A DNA stretch of 64,000 nucleotides from Sphingomonas sp. (GTDB lineage: Bacteria; Pseudomonadota; Alphaproteobacteria; Sphingomonadales; Sphingomonadaceae), in the NCBI GenBank assembly GCA_017418975.1, contig JAFOMG010000003.1, positions 23,541 to 87,540 on the forward strand. The letters run 5' to 3'. Below, in pieces: positions 46,411-56,299 of the stretch (within the stretch, counting starts at the first letter, position 1; the number at the start of each line of letters is the position of its first letter). Both the position numbers and the translations under genes were made by a program. The notes under the pieces are model-generated. The model worked only from the letters and a program-made list of their open reading frames with translations. It did not search any database and had not been told where the DNA came from.

Positions 46411-47809
46411 AGCGATCTACGACGCGCTTGGTCAAGTGCTGACCCGCTGGACGATGGGGTTACCCGCCGCGCCCTCCGCGCCGTTCTGGAAAGCGGAACT
46501 CGGCGAGGAGCCGGTGGAAGCCGAATTGCGGCTGTTGGCGCTTTCCGGCCAGTTCCTCGGCATGGCGGTGATCGCCGAGCCGCCCACCGAATTGCGCGAG
46601 CTTCCTGACCTGCCCGCGCTGGCGCTCCCGGCGATGCCCGAAACGCTGCGTCCGCTCGCGCGCCGGGTGCTGGCGGCGGGCGATGCGCGGCACAAGCGCG
46701 ATCTGGCGCACTTCGTTGCCGCGCGCGGCTGGACGCTGCATCCCGCCGACTGGATGCCCGCCGCGAACGACGACGATGCGCCGGACGTCTATGCGCCGTG
46801 GCGGGCATGGGCGCAGGCGGCCGCCGCGACAGTGGAGCGCCGCGCCTCCGGCGGGCTGACCGCGGCGAATTGGGAAGATTTCTGGCCCGCCGCTCGCAAG
46901 GCTGCGCTGGCGGAACTGCGCGGGCGCGATCCGGCGGCGGCGCGGGCAGTGCTGGAGGCGCGGTTTGCGGACGAAGGCGCGGATGCGCGGCTGCGGATGC
47001 TGGCGGTGACGGGGCAAGGGCTGTCGGAGGCGGATGTTCCGTTCCTCGAAGGGATCGCCGCCGCCGATCGCGCGCCCAAGGTAAAGGCGCTCGCGATATC
47101 CTTGCTCGCCCGGCTTGGCCGTGGATCGGCAGTGGGCGAGGATGTGATCGAGCTGGCCGGCTTCTTCGCGGTCGGCGCCAAGGGCCTGCTCCGTCGCACG
47201 CGCACCGTGACTGCGCAGGCGATCAAGACGTCCGCGCAACGCAATCGTCGTCAGGCGCTGTTCGAGAATGCGGATTATTCTGCCTTCGCCGCCGCTCTCG
47301 GCCTGAGCGCCGACGAACTCACCGCCGCCTGGCCCTGGCGCGACGATGCCGATGCCGATTGGGGGGTGGCGAATATGGCCGGACGGTCCGCATCCGATGC
47401 GATCGTCGCCGCGATCGCCGAGGCGCAGGCCGATTATGGCTCCGGCAATCTACAATTGCTCCACCAACTGACTCCGCGTCTCACACCCGTGCAATGCTCG
47501 GCCATCACCGGCCAGTTGCTGCGGCGTGGGCGGAGCTATCGGGAGGCGCTTGCCGTGGCCGGCGGCGGGGTGAACATCGATGCGGTCAACAACGTGCCCG
47601 CCGAAGCTGCGATGATCCGCGCACTAGGCGTCGCCGATGCCCGGCCCGGCGATATCGCGCCCGAGATGCAGGCGCTCGGCATGCTCGCGTCACGCGCGGC
47701 GGCGCAGCGCGCGTATGAGGGATTGGTACGCAGCGCCGGTCTGCTCCAGGCCGATCCGCGGCTCGACATGATACGGCTGAACGCCGCCTTGGAACAAAGG
47801 GGAGTATAA
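46403..47809 (+). CDS. DUF5691-like helical-repeat protein
   Basis: A 468-residue protein, largely alpha-helical, with Ala/Leu-rich HEAT-like pairs in the second half (PFLEGIAAADRAPKVKALAI, SLLARLGRGSAVGEDVIELA). The family call comes from its position between SWIM and MoxR genes, where I recall DUF5691 proteins being placed, plus the LPALALPAMPETLRPLARRVL segment. No enzymatic residues stand out, so a scaffold or adaptor is likely. It starts inside the SWIM gene and ends 2 bases before the MoxR gene. Confidence 0.75.
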   Translation: MAEAIYDALGQVLTRWTMGLPAAPSAPFWKAELGEEPVEAELRLLALSGQFLGMAVIAEPPTELRELPDLPALALPAMPETLRPLARRVLAAGDARHKRDLAHFVAARGWTLHPADWMPAANDDDAPDVYAPWRAWAQAAAATVERRASGGLTAANWEDFWPAARKAALAELRGRDPAAARAVLEARFADEGADARLRMLAVTGQGLSEADVPFLEGIAAADRAPKVKALAISLLARLGRGSAVGEDVIELAGFFAVGAKGLLRRTRTVTAQAIKTSAQRNRRQALFENADYSAFAAALGLSADELTAAWPWRDDADADWGVANMAGRSASDAIVAAIAEAQADYGSGNLQLLHQLTPRLTPVQCSAITGQLLRRGRSYREALAVAGGGVNIDAVNNVPAEAAMIRALGVADARPGDIAPEMQALGMLASRAAAQRAYEGLVRSAGLLQADPRLDMIRLNAALEQRGV

Positions 47810-47811
47810 GG

Positions 47812-48891
47812 ATGAGCGAAAAGCTGCGGATGCTCGCGGAGGAAAGCTATGCTGGCGAGTTGAGAGTGCTCATCGACGGCGACACCGGCCACCGCCCGCC
47901 CGGCTGGCGGATGTCGCCGCGCCAAGTGGTGACCTACCTCATGGGTGGCAAGGCGGCGGACGGCACCGTCATCACACCCAAATATGTCGGCGACCGGCGG
48001 CTTATCGAGACGGCGGTGGCGACGCTTGCCACCGATCGCGCGCTGCTGCTGCTTGGCGTGCCGGGTACCGCCAAGTCCTGGGTATCCGAGCATCTCGCCG
48101 CCGCCATCGCCGGCGATTCGACCTTGGTGATCCAGTGCACTGCGGGCACCGACGAGAATCAGGTCCGCTATGGCTGGAACTATGCGCAGCTGCTCGCACA
48201 CGGCCCCAGCCGCGAGGCTTTGGTGCCGACGCCGCTGATGCGGGCGATGGAAGCGGGGCGTCTCTGCCGCTTCGAGGAACTGACCCGCATGGGCAGCGAC
48301 GTGCAGGACACGCTGATCACCGTGCTTTCCGAAAAGATGATGCCGATCCCGGAGCTGAACAGCACCATCCATGCAGCACGCGGCTTCAACATCATCGCAA
48401 CGGCCAATAATCGCGACAAGGGCGTCAACGAGCTGTCCTCGGCGCTCAAGCGGCGCTTCAACGTGGTGGCGCTGCCGCTGCCCGACAGCGCCGAAGAGGA
48501 AGTCTCGATCATCGTCAAGCGTGTCGGCGAGATGGCGCAGAGCCTTGATCTGCCCGCGCCCAAGAATGTCAGTGAGGAAGTGGCGCGCGTCGTTTCGATC
48601 TTCCGCGAATTGCGCTCGGGATCGACCGAGGATGGCAAGGTGGCGCTCAAATCGCCTTCGGGCGGGCTTTCCACCGCGGAGACGATCGCGGTGATGGTCG
48701 GCGGGATCAGCCAGGCGACTTTCTTCAACGATGGACGCCTGACCCCGGAGACGCTCGCCGCCAACATGATCGGCGCGGTGGTGAAGGACCCGGTGCAGGA
48801 TCGCGCCGTGCTGGGCGAATATCTGGAGACGGTGCTGAAGAAGCGCCGCGGCTTCGAAGGCTATTACACTTCGCTGACCGACCTGATCTGA
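47812..48891 (+). CDS. MoxR-type AAA+ ATPase
   Basis: A 359-residue AAA+ protein. Walker A is GVPGTAKS (82-89), Walker B is CRFEEL (152-157) with Glu in the usual acidic place, sensor 1 is ATANN (196-200), and the arginine finger region is ALKRRFN (211-217). The MoxR-specific helix insert lies between them. MoxR ATPases usually act with VWA proteins to remodel or load partners; the VWA gene closes this operon. GGGGAG and AAGG lie before the ATG. Confidence 0.92.
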   Translation: MSEKLRMLAEESYAGELRVLIDGDTGHRPPGWRMSPRQVVTYLMGGKAADGTVITPKYVGDRRLIETAVATLATDRALLLLGVPGTAKSWVSEHLAAAIAGDSTLVIQCTAGTDENQVRYGWNYAQLLAHGPSREALVPTPLMRAMEAGRLCRFEELTRMGSDVQDTLITVLSEKMMPIPELNSTIHAARGFNIIATANNRDKGVNELSSALKRRFNVVALPLPDSAEEEVSIIVKRVGEMAQSLDLPAPKNVSEEVARVVSIFRELRSGSTEDGKVALKSPSGGLSTAETIAVMVGGISQATFFNDGRLTPETLAANMIGAVVKDPVQDRAVLGEYLETVLKKRRGFEGYYTSLTDLI

Positions 48892-48896
48892 GCACG

Positions 48897-51125
48897 ATGC
48901 CGGGCGACGTCCATCTGTTCGGCATCCGCCACCACGGGCCGGGCTCCGCGCGCCGGCTGGTGGAGGCGCTCGATGCGCTGACGCCGGCGGCGGTGCTGAT
49001 CGAGGGGCCGGCGGACGCATCCGCGCTGCTGCCGATGCTCGCTGATCCGGCGATGCGGACGCCGGTGGCTTTGCTCACCTATGCGGCTGACGATCCAGCC
49101 AATGCCAGCTTCTATCCCTTTGCCGATTATTCCCCCGAATATCAGGCGGCATGCTGGGCGGTGCGGCATGGCGCGGAACTGCGCTTCATCGACCTGCCGT
49201 CTTCCGATCGGTTAGGCGAGCATGGCGCGGAGCCGATCGACGAAGCGAGCTTCCTTGCCGAACAGGACCCGATCTCCCGCGATCCGATCGGCACGCTCGC
49301 CGAAGCGGCGGGCTATGCGGACGGCGAAAGCTGGTGGACCGACGTGATCGAGGAGAACCCGGCGCCGGGCCAGATCTTCGCCGCTATCGCGGATGCGATG
49401 ACGGCGCTCAGGGCCGAGACCGGTTCGCTCTCCAACCGCGAAGCCGCGCGCGAGGCGCATATGCGGATCGAGATCGCCCGCGCCGCCAAGGAAAGCGAGG
49501 GGCCGATCGTAGTGGTCTGCGGCGCGTGGCACGTGCCGGCGCTGGTGGAGAAGCGGAGCCTCACCTCGGACCGCGACTTGCTGAAGGGCCGGCCCAAGAT
49601 TGCGGTCAAGGCGACCTGGGCGCCCTGGACTTCGCCGCGGCTGGCGCGGGCGAGCGGCTATGGCGCAGGCGTCTCCGCGCCGGGCTGGTACGCGCATCTC
49701 TGGGCCTCGAGCGATCATGAGACGCGCGACTCGGCGTGGCTAGCGCGCATCTGCCGGATACTGCGCGATCGTGGCCATTTCGTCTCGACCGCTTCGGCGA
49801 TCGAAGCGCAGCGGCTCGCCCGCGCTCTGGCGGCGCTGCGCCAACGACCCGCGCCGGGCTTCGAGGAACTGCGCGACAGTGCCATCGCGTGCCTGTGTAA
49901 TGGCGAGCGAGCGATGTGGGACGATATCGCCGCCGAACTGCTGGTCGGTTCCGATGTCGGCGCGATCCCCGCCGATACGCCGCTCGCGCCGCTGCTGGAG
50001 GATCTGCAGCGCCAGCAAAAGGCGACACGGCTCAAGCCTGAAGCGCTGGAGCGGGTGCTGACGCTCGATCTGCGCAGCGAGAGCGGACTGGCCCGCTCGA
50101 CGCTACTGCACCGCCTGACAGCGCTCGAAGTGCCCTGGGGCCGGCTCGCCGATGCCGGGCGCAGCCGGGGGACGTTTCGCGAGAATTGGCAGCTATGCTG
50201 GGAACCCGAATATGCGGTCCGGCTTGTAGAGAATCTCGTCTATGGCTCGACCATTGCGGAGGCGGCGGGTGGGCGGATCGTCGAGGCGATACGCGCCGAG
50301 CCGGACCTTGGCGCGCTGGCGGCGCTGACGCGGGATGCGATGATCGCCGACCTGCCGCACGCGACCGGAATCGGTATTTCCGAACTGGAGGAAAAGGCAG
50401 CGCTCACTAGCGATTGCGGAACGTTGCTCGCAGCGCTTCCGCCGATGGCGGATATCTTGCGCTATGGCGAGGCGCGCGCCGGCACCGCCGAGCATCTCGC
50501 CGAGCTGATGCCGCGCATCGTGGTGCAGGCGGCTCTCGCGCTGCCCCATGCTGCGCGCAACCTCGATGCCGAAGCGGCGGGCAAGCTGCGCGGGCAGATC
50601 CTCGGCGCCGAGAATGCGATCCAGCTTGCCAAGCTCGATCCCGAGGTAATGGCTGAATGGCACGGCGCGCTCGGCAAATTGCTCGACGATGCTCAAGCGA
50701 CGCGGATCATCGCCGGCGTCGCGGCGCGGCTGTTGTACGAAGCCGAATTGCTGGAGGCGGAGGCTGCCGCGACCCTGCTCGGCCGGATGCTCTCACCCGG
50801 CACGCCGGTGGCGGAAGCGGCGGGATTCTTCGAAGGCTTCCTCGAAGGCGCCGGGCAGCGGCTGATCCATGACGCGCCGCTTCGCGAAGCAGTGGACCGC
50901 TGGCTGGCCTCGCTCGACGACGACAGTTTCACCACCAACCTGCCGCTGTTCCGCCGCGTCTTCTCGGTGCTCGACCGTAGCGAGCGGCGGCGGCTGCTCG
51001 ACGCCGTGTTCGGCCGGGGCCACTCCGGCGCGAAAGGCTATCGCCTGCTCCCCGGCGCGGCGGCGCTATGGCCCGCGCATCAGGCGCGCGTCCTCGAACT
51101 GCTCGAAAAGGGAGCGGCGAAATGA
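48897..51125 (+). CDS. DUF5682-like protein with EreA/ChaN/TraB-type motifs
   Basis: A 742-residue protein. The N-terminus reads FGIRHHGPGSARRL (HHGPGS, 12-17), then VLIEGP (34-38) and later VVCGAWHVPAL (GAWH, 209-212). This spacing of His-rich, EGP and GxxH motifs recalls the EreA/ChaN/TraB-PrgY group, some of which are hydrolases. The remaining ~500 residues are helical and unassigned. I infer a possible enzyme, the only candidate catalytic effector of this operon other than the ATPase. It overlaps the VWA gene by 4 bases. Confidence 0.8.
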   Translation: MPGDVHLFGIRHHGPGSARRLVEALDALTPAAVLIEGPADASALLPMLADPAMRTPVALLTYAADDPANASFYPFADYSPEYQAACWAVRHGAELRFIDLPSSDRLGEHGAEPIDEASFLAEQDPISRDPIGTLAEAAGYADGESWWTDVIEENPAPGQIFAAIADAMTALRAETGSLSNREAAREAHMRIEIARAAKESEGPIVVVCGAWHVPALVEKRSLTSDRDLLKGRPKIAVKATWAPWTSPRLARASGYGAGVSAPGWYAHLWASSDHETRDSAWLARICRILRDRGHFVSTASAIEAQRLARALAALRQRPAPGFEELRDSAIACLCNGERAMWDDIAAELLVGSDVGAIPADTPLAPLLEDLQRQQKATRLKPEALERVLTLDLRSESGLARSTLLHRLTALEVPWGRLADAGRSRGTFRENWQLCWEPEYAVRLVENLVYGSTIAEAAGGRIVEAIRAEPDLGALAALTRDAMIADLPHATGIGISELEEKAALTSDCGTLLAALPPMADILRYGEARAGTAEHLAELMPRIVVQAALALPHAARNLDAEAAGKLRGQILGAENAIQLAKLDPEVMAEWHGALGKLLDDAQATRIIAGVAARLLYEAELLEAEAAATLLGRMLSPGTPVAEAAGFFEGFLEGAGQRLIHDAPLREAVDRWLASLDDDSFTTNLPLFRRVFSVLDRSERRRLLDAVFGRGHSGAKGYRLLPGAAALWPAHQARVLELLEKGAAK

Positions 51126-52294
51126 GCGACGACGACGAACGCGGCCGCCGCTGGACGCTCGCGCTCGGTGCGGAGCCGCAGGATGGCGAGGCCGCGCTAT
51201 CCGACAGCGATCGCCGCATGTCCGAAGCGTTGACTGCGCTGTATGGCGATGGCGACGAAGGCCCGAAGCAAGGCAAGGGCAGCCTCGGCGGCTCGGCGCC
51301 CCGCGTTGCCAAATGGCTGGGCGACATCCGCGAGTTCTTTCCCGCGCCGGTGGTGCAGGTGATCCAGAAGGACGCGTTCGAGCGCAAGGGCCTGCGCCAG
51401 ATGTTGCTGGAGCCCGAATTCCTCGCCACCGTCGAAGCCGACGTCAATCTCGTCGCGGACCTGGTCGCCCTGCGCAGCGTGATGCCGGAGAAGACGAAGG
51501 AAACTGCGCGGATCGTCATCGCCAAGGTTGTCGCCGAACTGATGGAACGGCTGGAGCGCAAGACCGCCGAAGCAATCCGCGGCGCGCTCGACCGATCGAA
51601 ACGCACCTTCCGCCCGCGCTTCGCCGATATCGACTGGTCGCGGACCATCCATGCCAATCTGCGCCACTATCAGGCCGAACACCGAACCATCGTGCCGGAG
51701 AAGCTGATCGGTTTCATGCGACAGCAACGCCGCATCGTCGATCTCGATGAAGTCGTGCTGTGCGTGGACCAGTCGGGATCGATGGCGCCTTCGGTTGTCT
51801 ATGCCTCGATCTTCGCCGCGGTGATGGCATCGCTTCCTGTGGTCGCGACCAAGCTTGTCTGCTTCGACACCGCGATCGTCGATCTGACCGAAGAACTGGC
51901 GGATCCGGTCGAAGTGCTGTTCGGCATCCAGCTGGGCGGCGGCACCGATATCAACCGCGCGGTCGCCTATTGCGAGGACCGGATCGAGCGGCCGTCCAAG
52001 GCGCATCTGATCCTGATCACCGATCTCTACGAAGGCGGCGACGCGAACGCGCTGGTGGACCGGCTCGCGCGGCTGAAGACGATCGGGGTGAACGTAATCG
52101 TGCTGCTGGCGCTGACCGATACCGGGCGGCCCGCCTACGATCCAGCGCTGTCGGGCAAGGTAGCGGCGCTCGGCGTGCCGGTGTTCGCCTGCACGCCCGA
52201 TCAGTTTCCGGACCTGATGGCGACTGCGCTACGGCGAGAGGACATCGCCGGCTGGGCGGCGGACCAGGACATCAAGCTGATCCGGTCAGATTAG
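51122..52294 (+). CDS. VWA-domain protein with intact MIDAS, partner of the MoxR ATPase
   Basis: A 390-residue protein. Residues ~1-205 are a helical N-terminal domain; the VWA domain follows. The metal-site residues are all present: DQSGSM (216-221, DxSxS), Thr275 in GGGTD and Asp301 in ITDLYE. VWA proteins of this kind dock MoxR ATPases through the metal site. There is no signal peptide. ATG 51122 overlaps the previous stop (ATGA). It is the last gene of the operon; 257 bases separate it from the convergent YhaN-like gene. Confidence 0.92.
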   Translation: MSDDDERGRRWTLALGAEPQDGEAALSDSDRRMSEALTALYGDGDEGPKQGKGSLGGSAPRVAKWLGDIREFFPAPVVQVIQKDAFERKGLRQMLLEPEFLATVEADVNLVADLVALRSVMPEKTKETARIVIAKVVAELMERLERKTAEAIRGALDRSKRTFRPRFADIDWSRTIHANLRHYQAEHRTIVPEKLIGFMRQQRRIVDLDEVVLCVDQSGSMAPSVVYASIFAAVMASLPVVATKLVCFDTAIVDLTEELADPVEVLFGIQLGGGTDINRAVAYCEDRIERPSKAHLILITDLYEGGDANALVDRLARLKTIGVNVIVLLALTDTGRPAYDPALSGKVAALGVPVFACTPDQFPDLMATALRREDIAGWAADQDIKLIRSD

Positions 52295-52551
52295 GAGCGC
52301 CTGGGCCGGTACACATGAAAGGCCCTCCAGAGGATCGACCAGTTGGGCCGCGCGGATGCGGAAGTAGCGTGCAACCGCCGGGAGCGACGTTTGCGATTTA
52401 ATTGGAACGACGCGAATTCGCATCATCGCCCAGCATCTTGAAGCAAAGTTGGCCGGCAAATCTTTGGGCCGACAGCGGGCGGGCAGCTTTCAGGCGCGAT
52501 CGAGCGGTAAGCTGATGCCGGTGTCGGTCACACCTATCGCCCTGCTGAGCC
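52295..52551. other. Gap between the two convergent island operons
   Basis: No gene is recognised. A plus-strand frame reading KLAGKSLGRQRAGSFQ is too short to call. I see no clear terminator hairpin with a T-run. Confidence 0.4.
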
Positions 52552-55176
52552 TCACGGCTGCCACTCGGTCATCTGCAGGACGTTTCCGCCCAGCTTCTGG
52601 AAGGCGCGTTGGCGGCAAGAGAAGACGATGATCTGCTGGTCGCGCGCCTGTCGGTGGAGTGCGTCGAACATTCGTTCGATACGGTCGTCGTCAGAATAGA
52701 CCAGCGCATCGTCAAGAATCACCGGCGCGGGACGGCCGTTGCGCGCAAGCAGGCGGGCAAACGCCAGCCGCGTGAGCACCGACAGCTGCTCGCGCATACC
52801 GCCGCTCAGGCGATCGACATCCTCCTCTTGGCCGCCGCGCAGAATCCTGTGCGGGAGCAAGGTGTGATCGTCGAAGGTGATCGCGACATCGTCGAACAGC
52901 AGGCCGAGCAGCGGGCGCAGCTCATTCATCACCGGGGTCAGGTAGAGATCGCGCGCATCGGATCGCGCGGTATCGAGCGCGCTGGTCAGCCGCGCCAGCA
53001 CCGCCACCTCCTGCTCGAACGCCGCCACCCGCGCCTCTGCAGCAGCCAGCGCCTCGCCTGTTTCGCGCCACGCCTCTTCGACCGCCTCGTCCGAGCGCGC
53101 GGTGATGCGCGCGCTCAGCCCGGCGAGAGTTTCGCGCAATTGCTGGACCTCGGCCTCGGCGGCCTGCTCGACCGAACGGGCCCGGCGCAGCGCAGCATCG
53201 ACCGCGTCGAAATCCAGCGCGGCGGCACGCTGCGCGTCAACCTCGCCCTGCGCGTCGGCGAGCGCGGCGTCGCGCTCTGCGAAGCGCACTGCCAATTGCT
53301 GTCCGCGCGACTCGCGATCTTCTGCCGGGCCAAGGATCGCGGCGATCAGCTGGTCGCGCGTCTGGAGTTTCGCAAGCGCGGTTTCAGCGGTGACAAAGGC
53401 GGCGTCGGCGTGTTCCCGTGCCGGCTCGGCCGCGCGGACGGTCTGGACTAGGTCGCGGCGGCGCTGCTCGGCAGCGTCGCGGGCGGCGCGCGTTTCATCA
53501 GGGTCAGCCTTGAACTCGATAGGCTCCGGATCGATCGCTGCGAGCGCCGCCACCGCCTCGCGCAGCACGTCGAGCCCGTCGGGGGCGAGCACGACCAATT
53601 GCGCGCGCGCCTCGTTTGCCTGCGCCTCTATCCCCTGCGCGCGCACCTGCTGAGCCCGCGCGCTCGCAAGGTCGGCGACGCCCATCGCGGCGAGCAACGT
53701 GCGGCGTCGCGTCTCAACTGCCTCGAGCCGCCCGTCATCCTGCCCTGTGGCGTTCGAGCGCAGCGTGATCGTGCCGATGCCCGGCGCGACGAGTTCGGCC
53801 TGACCGTCATAGCCGTGCTCCTCGCCCTCATCGAGCGCTGCGCCGCCCATCGTCACGCGCGCCACCACGCCGCCCTCATAGGCGACTGACACCGAAGGAC
53901 GCGCCGCCTCCAGCACCGCCCGAATCCGCGCGAGATCGACGTCGAGCCCAGCGAGTTCATCGACTGCTCCCATCGGTAGCCGGACCTGTGCGAGCTGCGT
54001 CTCGCACATCTCAATCGTGGTACGTACCGCTTCGGCGTGTTTGAGCCGTTCCTCATGCTCGGCGCGACGCTCGGCCGCTTCGCGCGCTTTGGTCGCAGCG
54101 TCGAGGCGTTCGAGCAGTTCGCGCGCAGCGACCGCCTCCGCTTCGGCCGTATCGATCTCGGCCTGCGCCGTGCCGATCGCGGCGATGGCGGCGTGGCGGC
54201 GCTCGACGGCGTCGTCGCGCCGACGTGTCGCCTCACCACGTTCGTCCGCGACCTGGCGTGCGTCGGCGAGCGCTTCGGTGAACTGGCGGTGTTCGCGTTC
54301 GGCGGCGTCGCGGCGCTCGCGCGCGAGCCCGAGCTCGGCTTCCGCCGCCTTCAGCCGGTCCGCCTGCGTCCGCGCGGTTTCGAACTTCGCCTCGGCGGCT
54401 GTGATGGCCTCGCGCCGGGCCAGGCGGGCGTCCGCATCCTCCAGTTCGGCAAGCCGGTGCTGCGCCTTCCCGCGCCGATCGAGCTCTTCGCGCAACGCCG
54501 CCACTTCGCCTGCCAGCCGCTGCTCGGTCGTCGCCAGCGCATCACGTGCCTCGATCGCCGCGGCGTACCGGCCGCCGGCTTTGGGGCGCCCGGTCGCAGT
54601 GACGAGCGCGGCATTCTCTTCCATGACGGCCGCCATGATCTCGGCCATGCGGCGACCACCGGTCACCGCCTCGACCTCGCCCTGCACCGATTCGAGCAAG
54701 CTGCTGCGCACCTGCCGCTCGCTCTCTTCTTCCCTCGAGGTGCGCCGTTCGATGCCGGTGATGCCCTGCCGCACCCAGAGCAACCCGGCCGGCCCGCCCG
54801 CGCCGCCGTTGACCAGGCCGGCGATGAAATTCTCCGCCTCATCGGCCTGCGCAAGCAACCGACCGGAGGCGAGGTCAGTCACCTTCGCGAAGCGGCCGCC
54901 ATAGAATTGCTTGGTGATCCGGTAGCGCGCGTCGTCGACCGCGATGTCCGCCTCGATCAGCGGGTTGCCGCCGCTATAGGGGCGCAGGTTGCGCACATCG
55001 CCGGCGGTGCTCGCGTGCGACTGGAAGAACAGCCCATGCAGTGCCTCGAAACTGGTCGACTTGCCGAATTCGTTGGCGGCGCACAGCACGTTGACGCCGT
55101 CGCCGATGCCCTCGATCGCGACGCCGCGCCCCGCGAAGCGCTTGACATTGTGAAGCCGGAGCGCCGCGAGCTTCAT
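52552..55176 (-). CDS. YhaN-like SMC/Rad50-type ATPase
   Basis: An 874-residue ATPase. Walker A is NEFGKST (35-41), the ABC signature is LSGGMREQL near 788 and Walker B is PVILDDALVYSDDD near 815. The central ~450 residues form long Ala/Glu/Arg-rich coiled coils. There is no CxxC zinc hook, which separates it from housekeeping SbcC/Rad50 and fits the YhaN type. It is coupled to the phosphoesterase gene by an ATGA overlap, as in SbcD-SbcC and YhaO-YhaN pairs. It likely gates nuclease access to DNA ends. Confidence 0.88.
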   Translation of the reverse strand: MKLAALRLHNVKRFAGRGVAIEGIGDGVNVLCAANEFGKSTSFEALHGLFFQSHASTAGDVRNLRPYSGGNPLIEADIAVDDARYRITKQFYGGRFAKVTDLASGRLLAQADEAENFIAGLVNGGAGGPAGLLWVRQGITGIERRTSREEESERQVRSSLLESVQGEVEAVTGGRRMAEIMAAVMEENAALVTATGRPKAGGRYAAAIEARDALATTEQRLAGEVAALREELDRRGKAQHRLAELEDADARLARREAITAAEAKFETARTQADRLKAAEAELGLARERRDAAEREHRQFTEALADARQVADERGEATRRRDDAVERRHAAIAAIGTAQAEIDTAEAEAVAARELLERLDAATKAREAAERRAEHEERLKHAEAVRTTIEMCETQLAQVRLPMGAVDELAGLDVDLARIRAVLEAARPSVSVAYEGGVVARVTMGGAALDEGEEHGYDGQAELVAPGIGTITLRSNATGQDDGRLEAVETRRRTLLAAMGVADLASARAQQVRAQGIEAQANEARAQLVVLAPDGLDVLREAVAALAAIDPEPIEFKADPDETRAARDAAEQRRRDLVQTVRAAEPAREHADAAFVTAETALAKLQTRDQLIAAILGPAEDRESRGQQLAVRFAERDAALADAQGEVDAQRAAALDFDAVDAALRRARSVEQAAEAEVQQLRETLAGLSARITARSDEAVEEAWRETGEALAAAEARVAAFEQEVAVLARLTSALDTARSDARDLYLTPVMNELRPLLGLLFDDVAITFDDHTLLPHRILRGGQEEDVDRLSGGMREQLSVLTRLAFARLLARNGRPAPVILDDALVYSDDDRIERMFDALHRQARDQQIIVFSCRQRAFQKLGGNVLQMTEWQP

Positions 55177-56297
55177 CGCGACACCGCCTGCGCATAGCCG
55201 TAGAGGCGAGCGAGCGCGGCAGCGGCGATCGCGCGGGCGTCGGCCGAACGGCTCGCATCCCCGCTTTCGGCGAGCAGCGCGTCAGCCGCCTCGCGGAGTG
55301 CACCGGCGCGATCGATCCGGTCGAGATCGCCAGTTTCGCATTCGGTTGCGAGCGCGGTCTCATCGAGATCGAGCCAGGCGAAATCGGGGGCGGCGCGTGC
55401 GATCTCGGCACCGAGCATGGTGCGCGCGGCGAGGCTGGCCCGGCCACCCGCTATCACCTTGGCGAGCGTCTGTCGGCGAGCGTGCAGTTCGGGCAGTAGC
55501 GCGGCGAGCGCGGGGCCGGGATCGTCACCGGCGAGCAGGTGCAGGTCGAGCGTTCGCCACGCAAAGCTCGCGGTCGGCAGCGGCGTGACCTGCGGGAACG
55601 CGCCCGCCGCGGCGATCTCGACGAGCAAGGCGACGCCCGAGCGGTCGTGCTTGAAGCGATCCTGTTCGGGCGTACCGCTGTAATGGGTGCGGGAATCGAC
55701 CTCGAGCGCGCCGTGCCAGTCGCCCAGCGCCAGATAGTCGAGCCCCGCGCGGCGCGCGCGATCGGGCGCGATCACTTCGGAGGCCCCGGCGTCTTCGGAA
55801 AAGATCTGGATCGCGCCATGTGCGAGGCCGATGCGGATCGCGCCCTCGGCAGTGGCCGCATCGTCCATCCATGCGCTGAGGTCGCGGCCCGCGCGGCGCG
55901 TCGTGCAGGGCGCGGGTAGCAGGACGGCGCCTGCGCCGAGATCGATCGGCGCCTGCTCGGTCGCCAGCACGACATTGCCCGGCGCATCGGCGGCAAGGTG
56001 CGCCCACAGCTCGGTCGCCTGCAGCGAATCGTGATTGCCTGGCAGGATCACCCAGCGGATCGGCACGTGATACGCCATTCCGGTGAGCGCCTGACGCCGC
56101 ACATCGGCGGCCGGAGTCTCGGTGTCGAACGTGTCGCCCGCGAGCAGGATCGTGTCTGCGCCATGCGCACGCGCATGCTCGGCGAGGCGGCCGAGCACCG
56201 CATGCCGCGCCTCGCGCAACCGGCCGGGCAGATCGCCGGAGAAATTGCCGAAGCGCTTACCGAGATGCAGGTCGCTGGTGTGGAGGAAGCGCGCCAT
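55173..56297 (-). CDS. SbcD/YhaO-like metallophosphoesterase
   Basis: A 374-residue calcineurin-type phosphoesterase. All metal motifs are visible: SDLHLG (DxH, 8-13), GDTFD (54-58), GNHD (87-90), GLAHG and GDWHG. This matches Mre11/SbcD nucleases. The C-terminal ~130 residues would cap the enzyme and contact the ATPase. ATG 56297 has GGAG 5 bases upstream; a GTG at 56303 overlapping the helicase stop is an alternative. It lies between the helicase and the SMC gene in one operon. Confidence 0.9.
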   Translation of the reverse strand: MARFLHTSDLHLGKRFGNFSGDLPGRLREARHAVLGRLAEHARAHGADTILLAGDTFDTETPAADVRRQALTGMAYHVPIRWVILPGNHDSLQATELWAHLAADAPGNVVLATEQAPIDLGAGAVLLPAPCTTRRAGRDLSAWMDDAATAEGAIRIGLAHGAIQIFSEDAGASEVIAPDRARRAGLDYLALGDWHGALEVDSRTHYSGTPEQDRFKHDRSGVALLVEIAAAGAFPQVTPLPTASFAWRTLDLHLLAGDDPGPALAALLPELHARRQTLAKVIAGGRASLAARTMLGAEIARAAPDFAWLDLDETALATECETGDLDRIDRAGALREAADALLAESGDASRSADARAIAAAALARLYGYAQAVSR

Positions 56298-56299
56298 GT

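Noticed and set aside
52552-56297. Housekeeping SbcC-SbcD
   Set aside because: The ATPase lacks a CxxC zinc hook, is shorter than typical SbcC and is cotranscribed with a DUF4011 helicase; YhaN/YhaO-like fits better.
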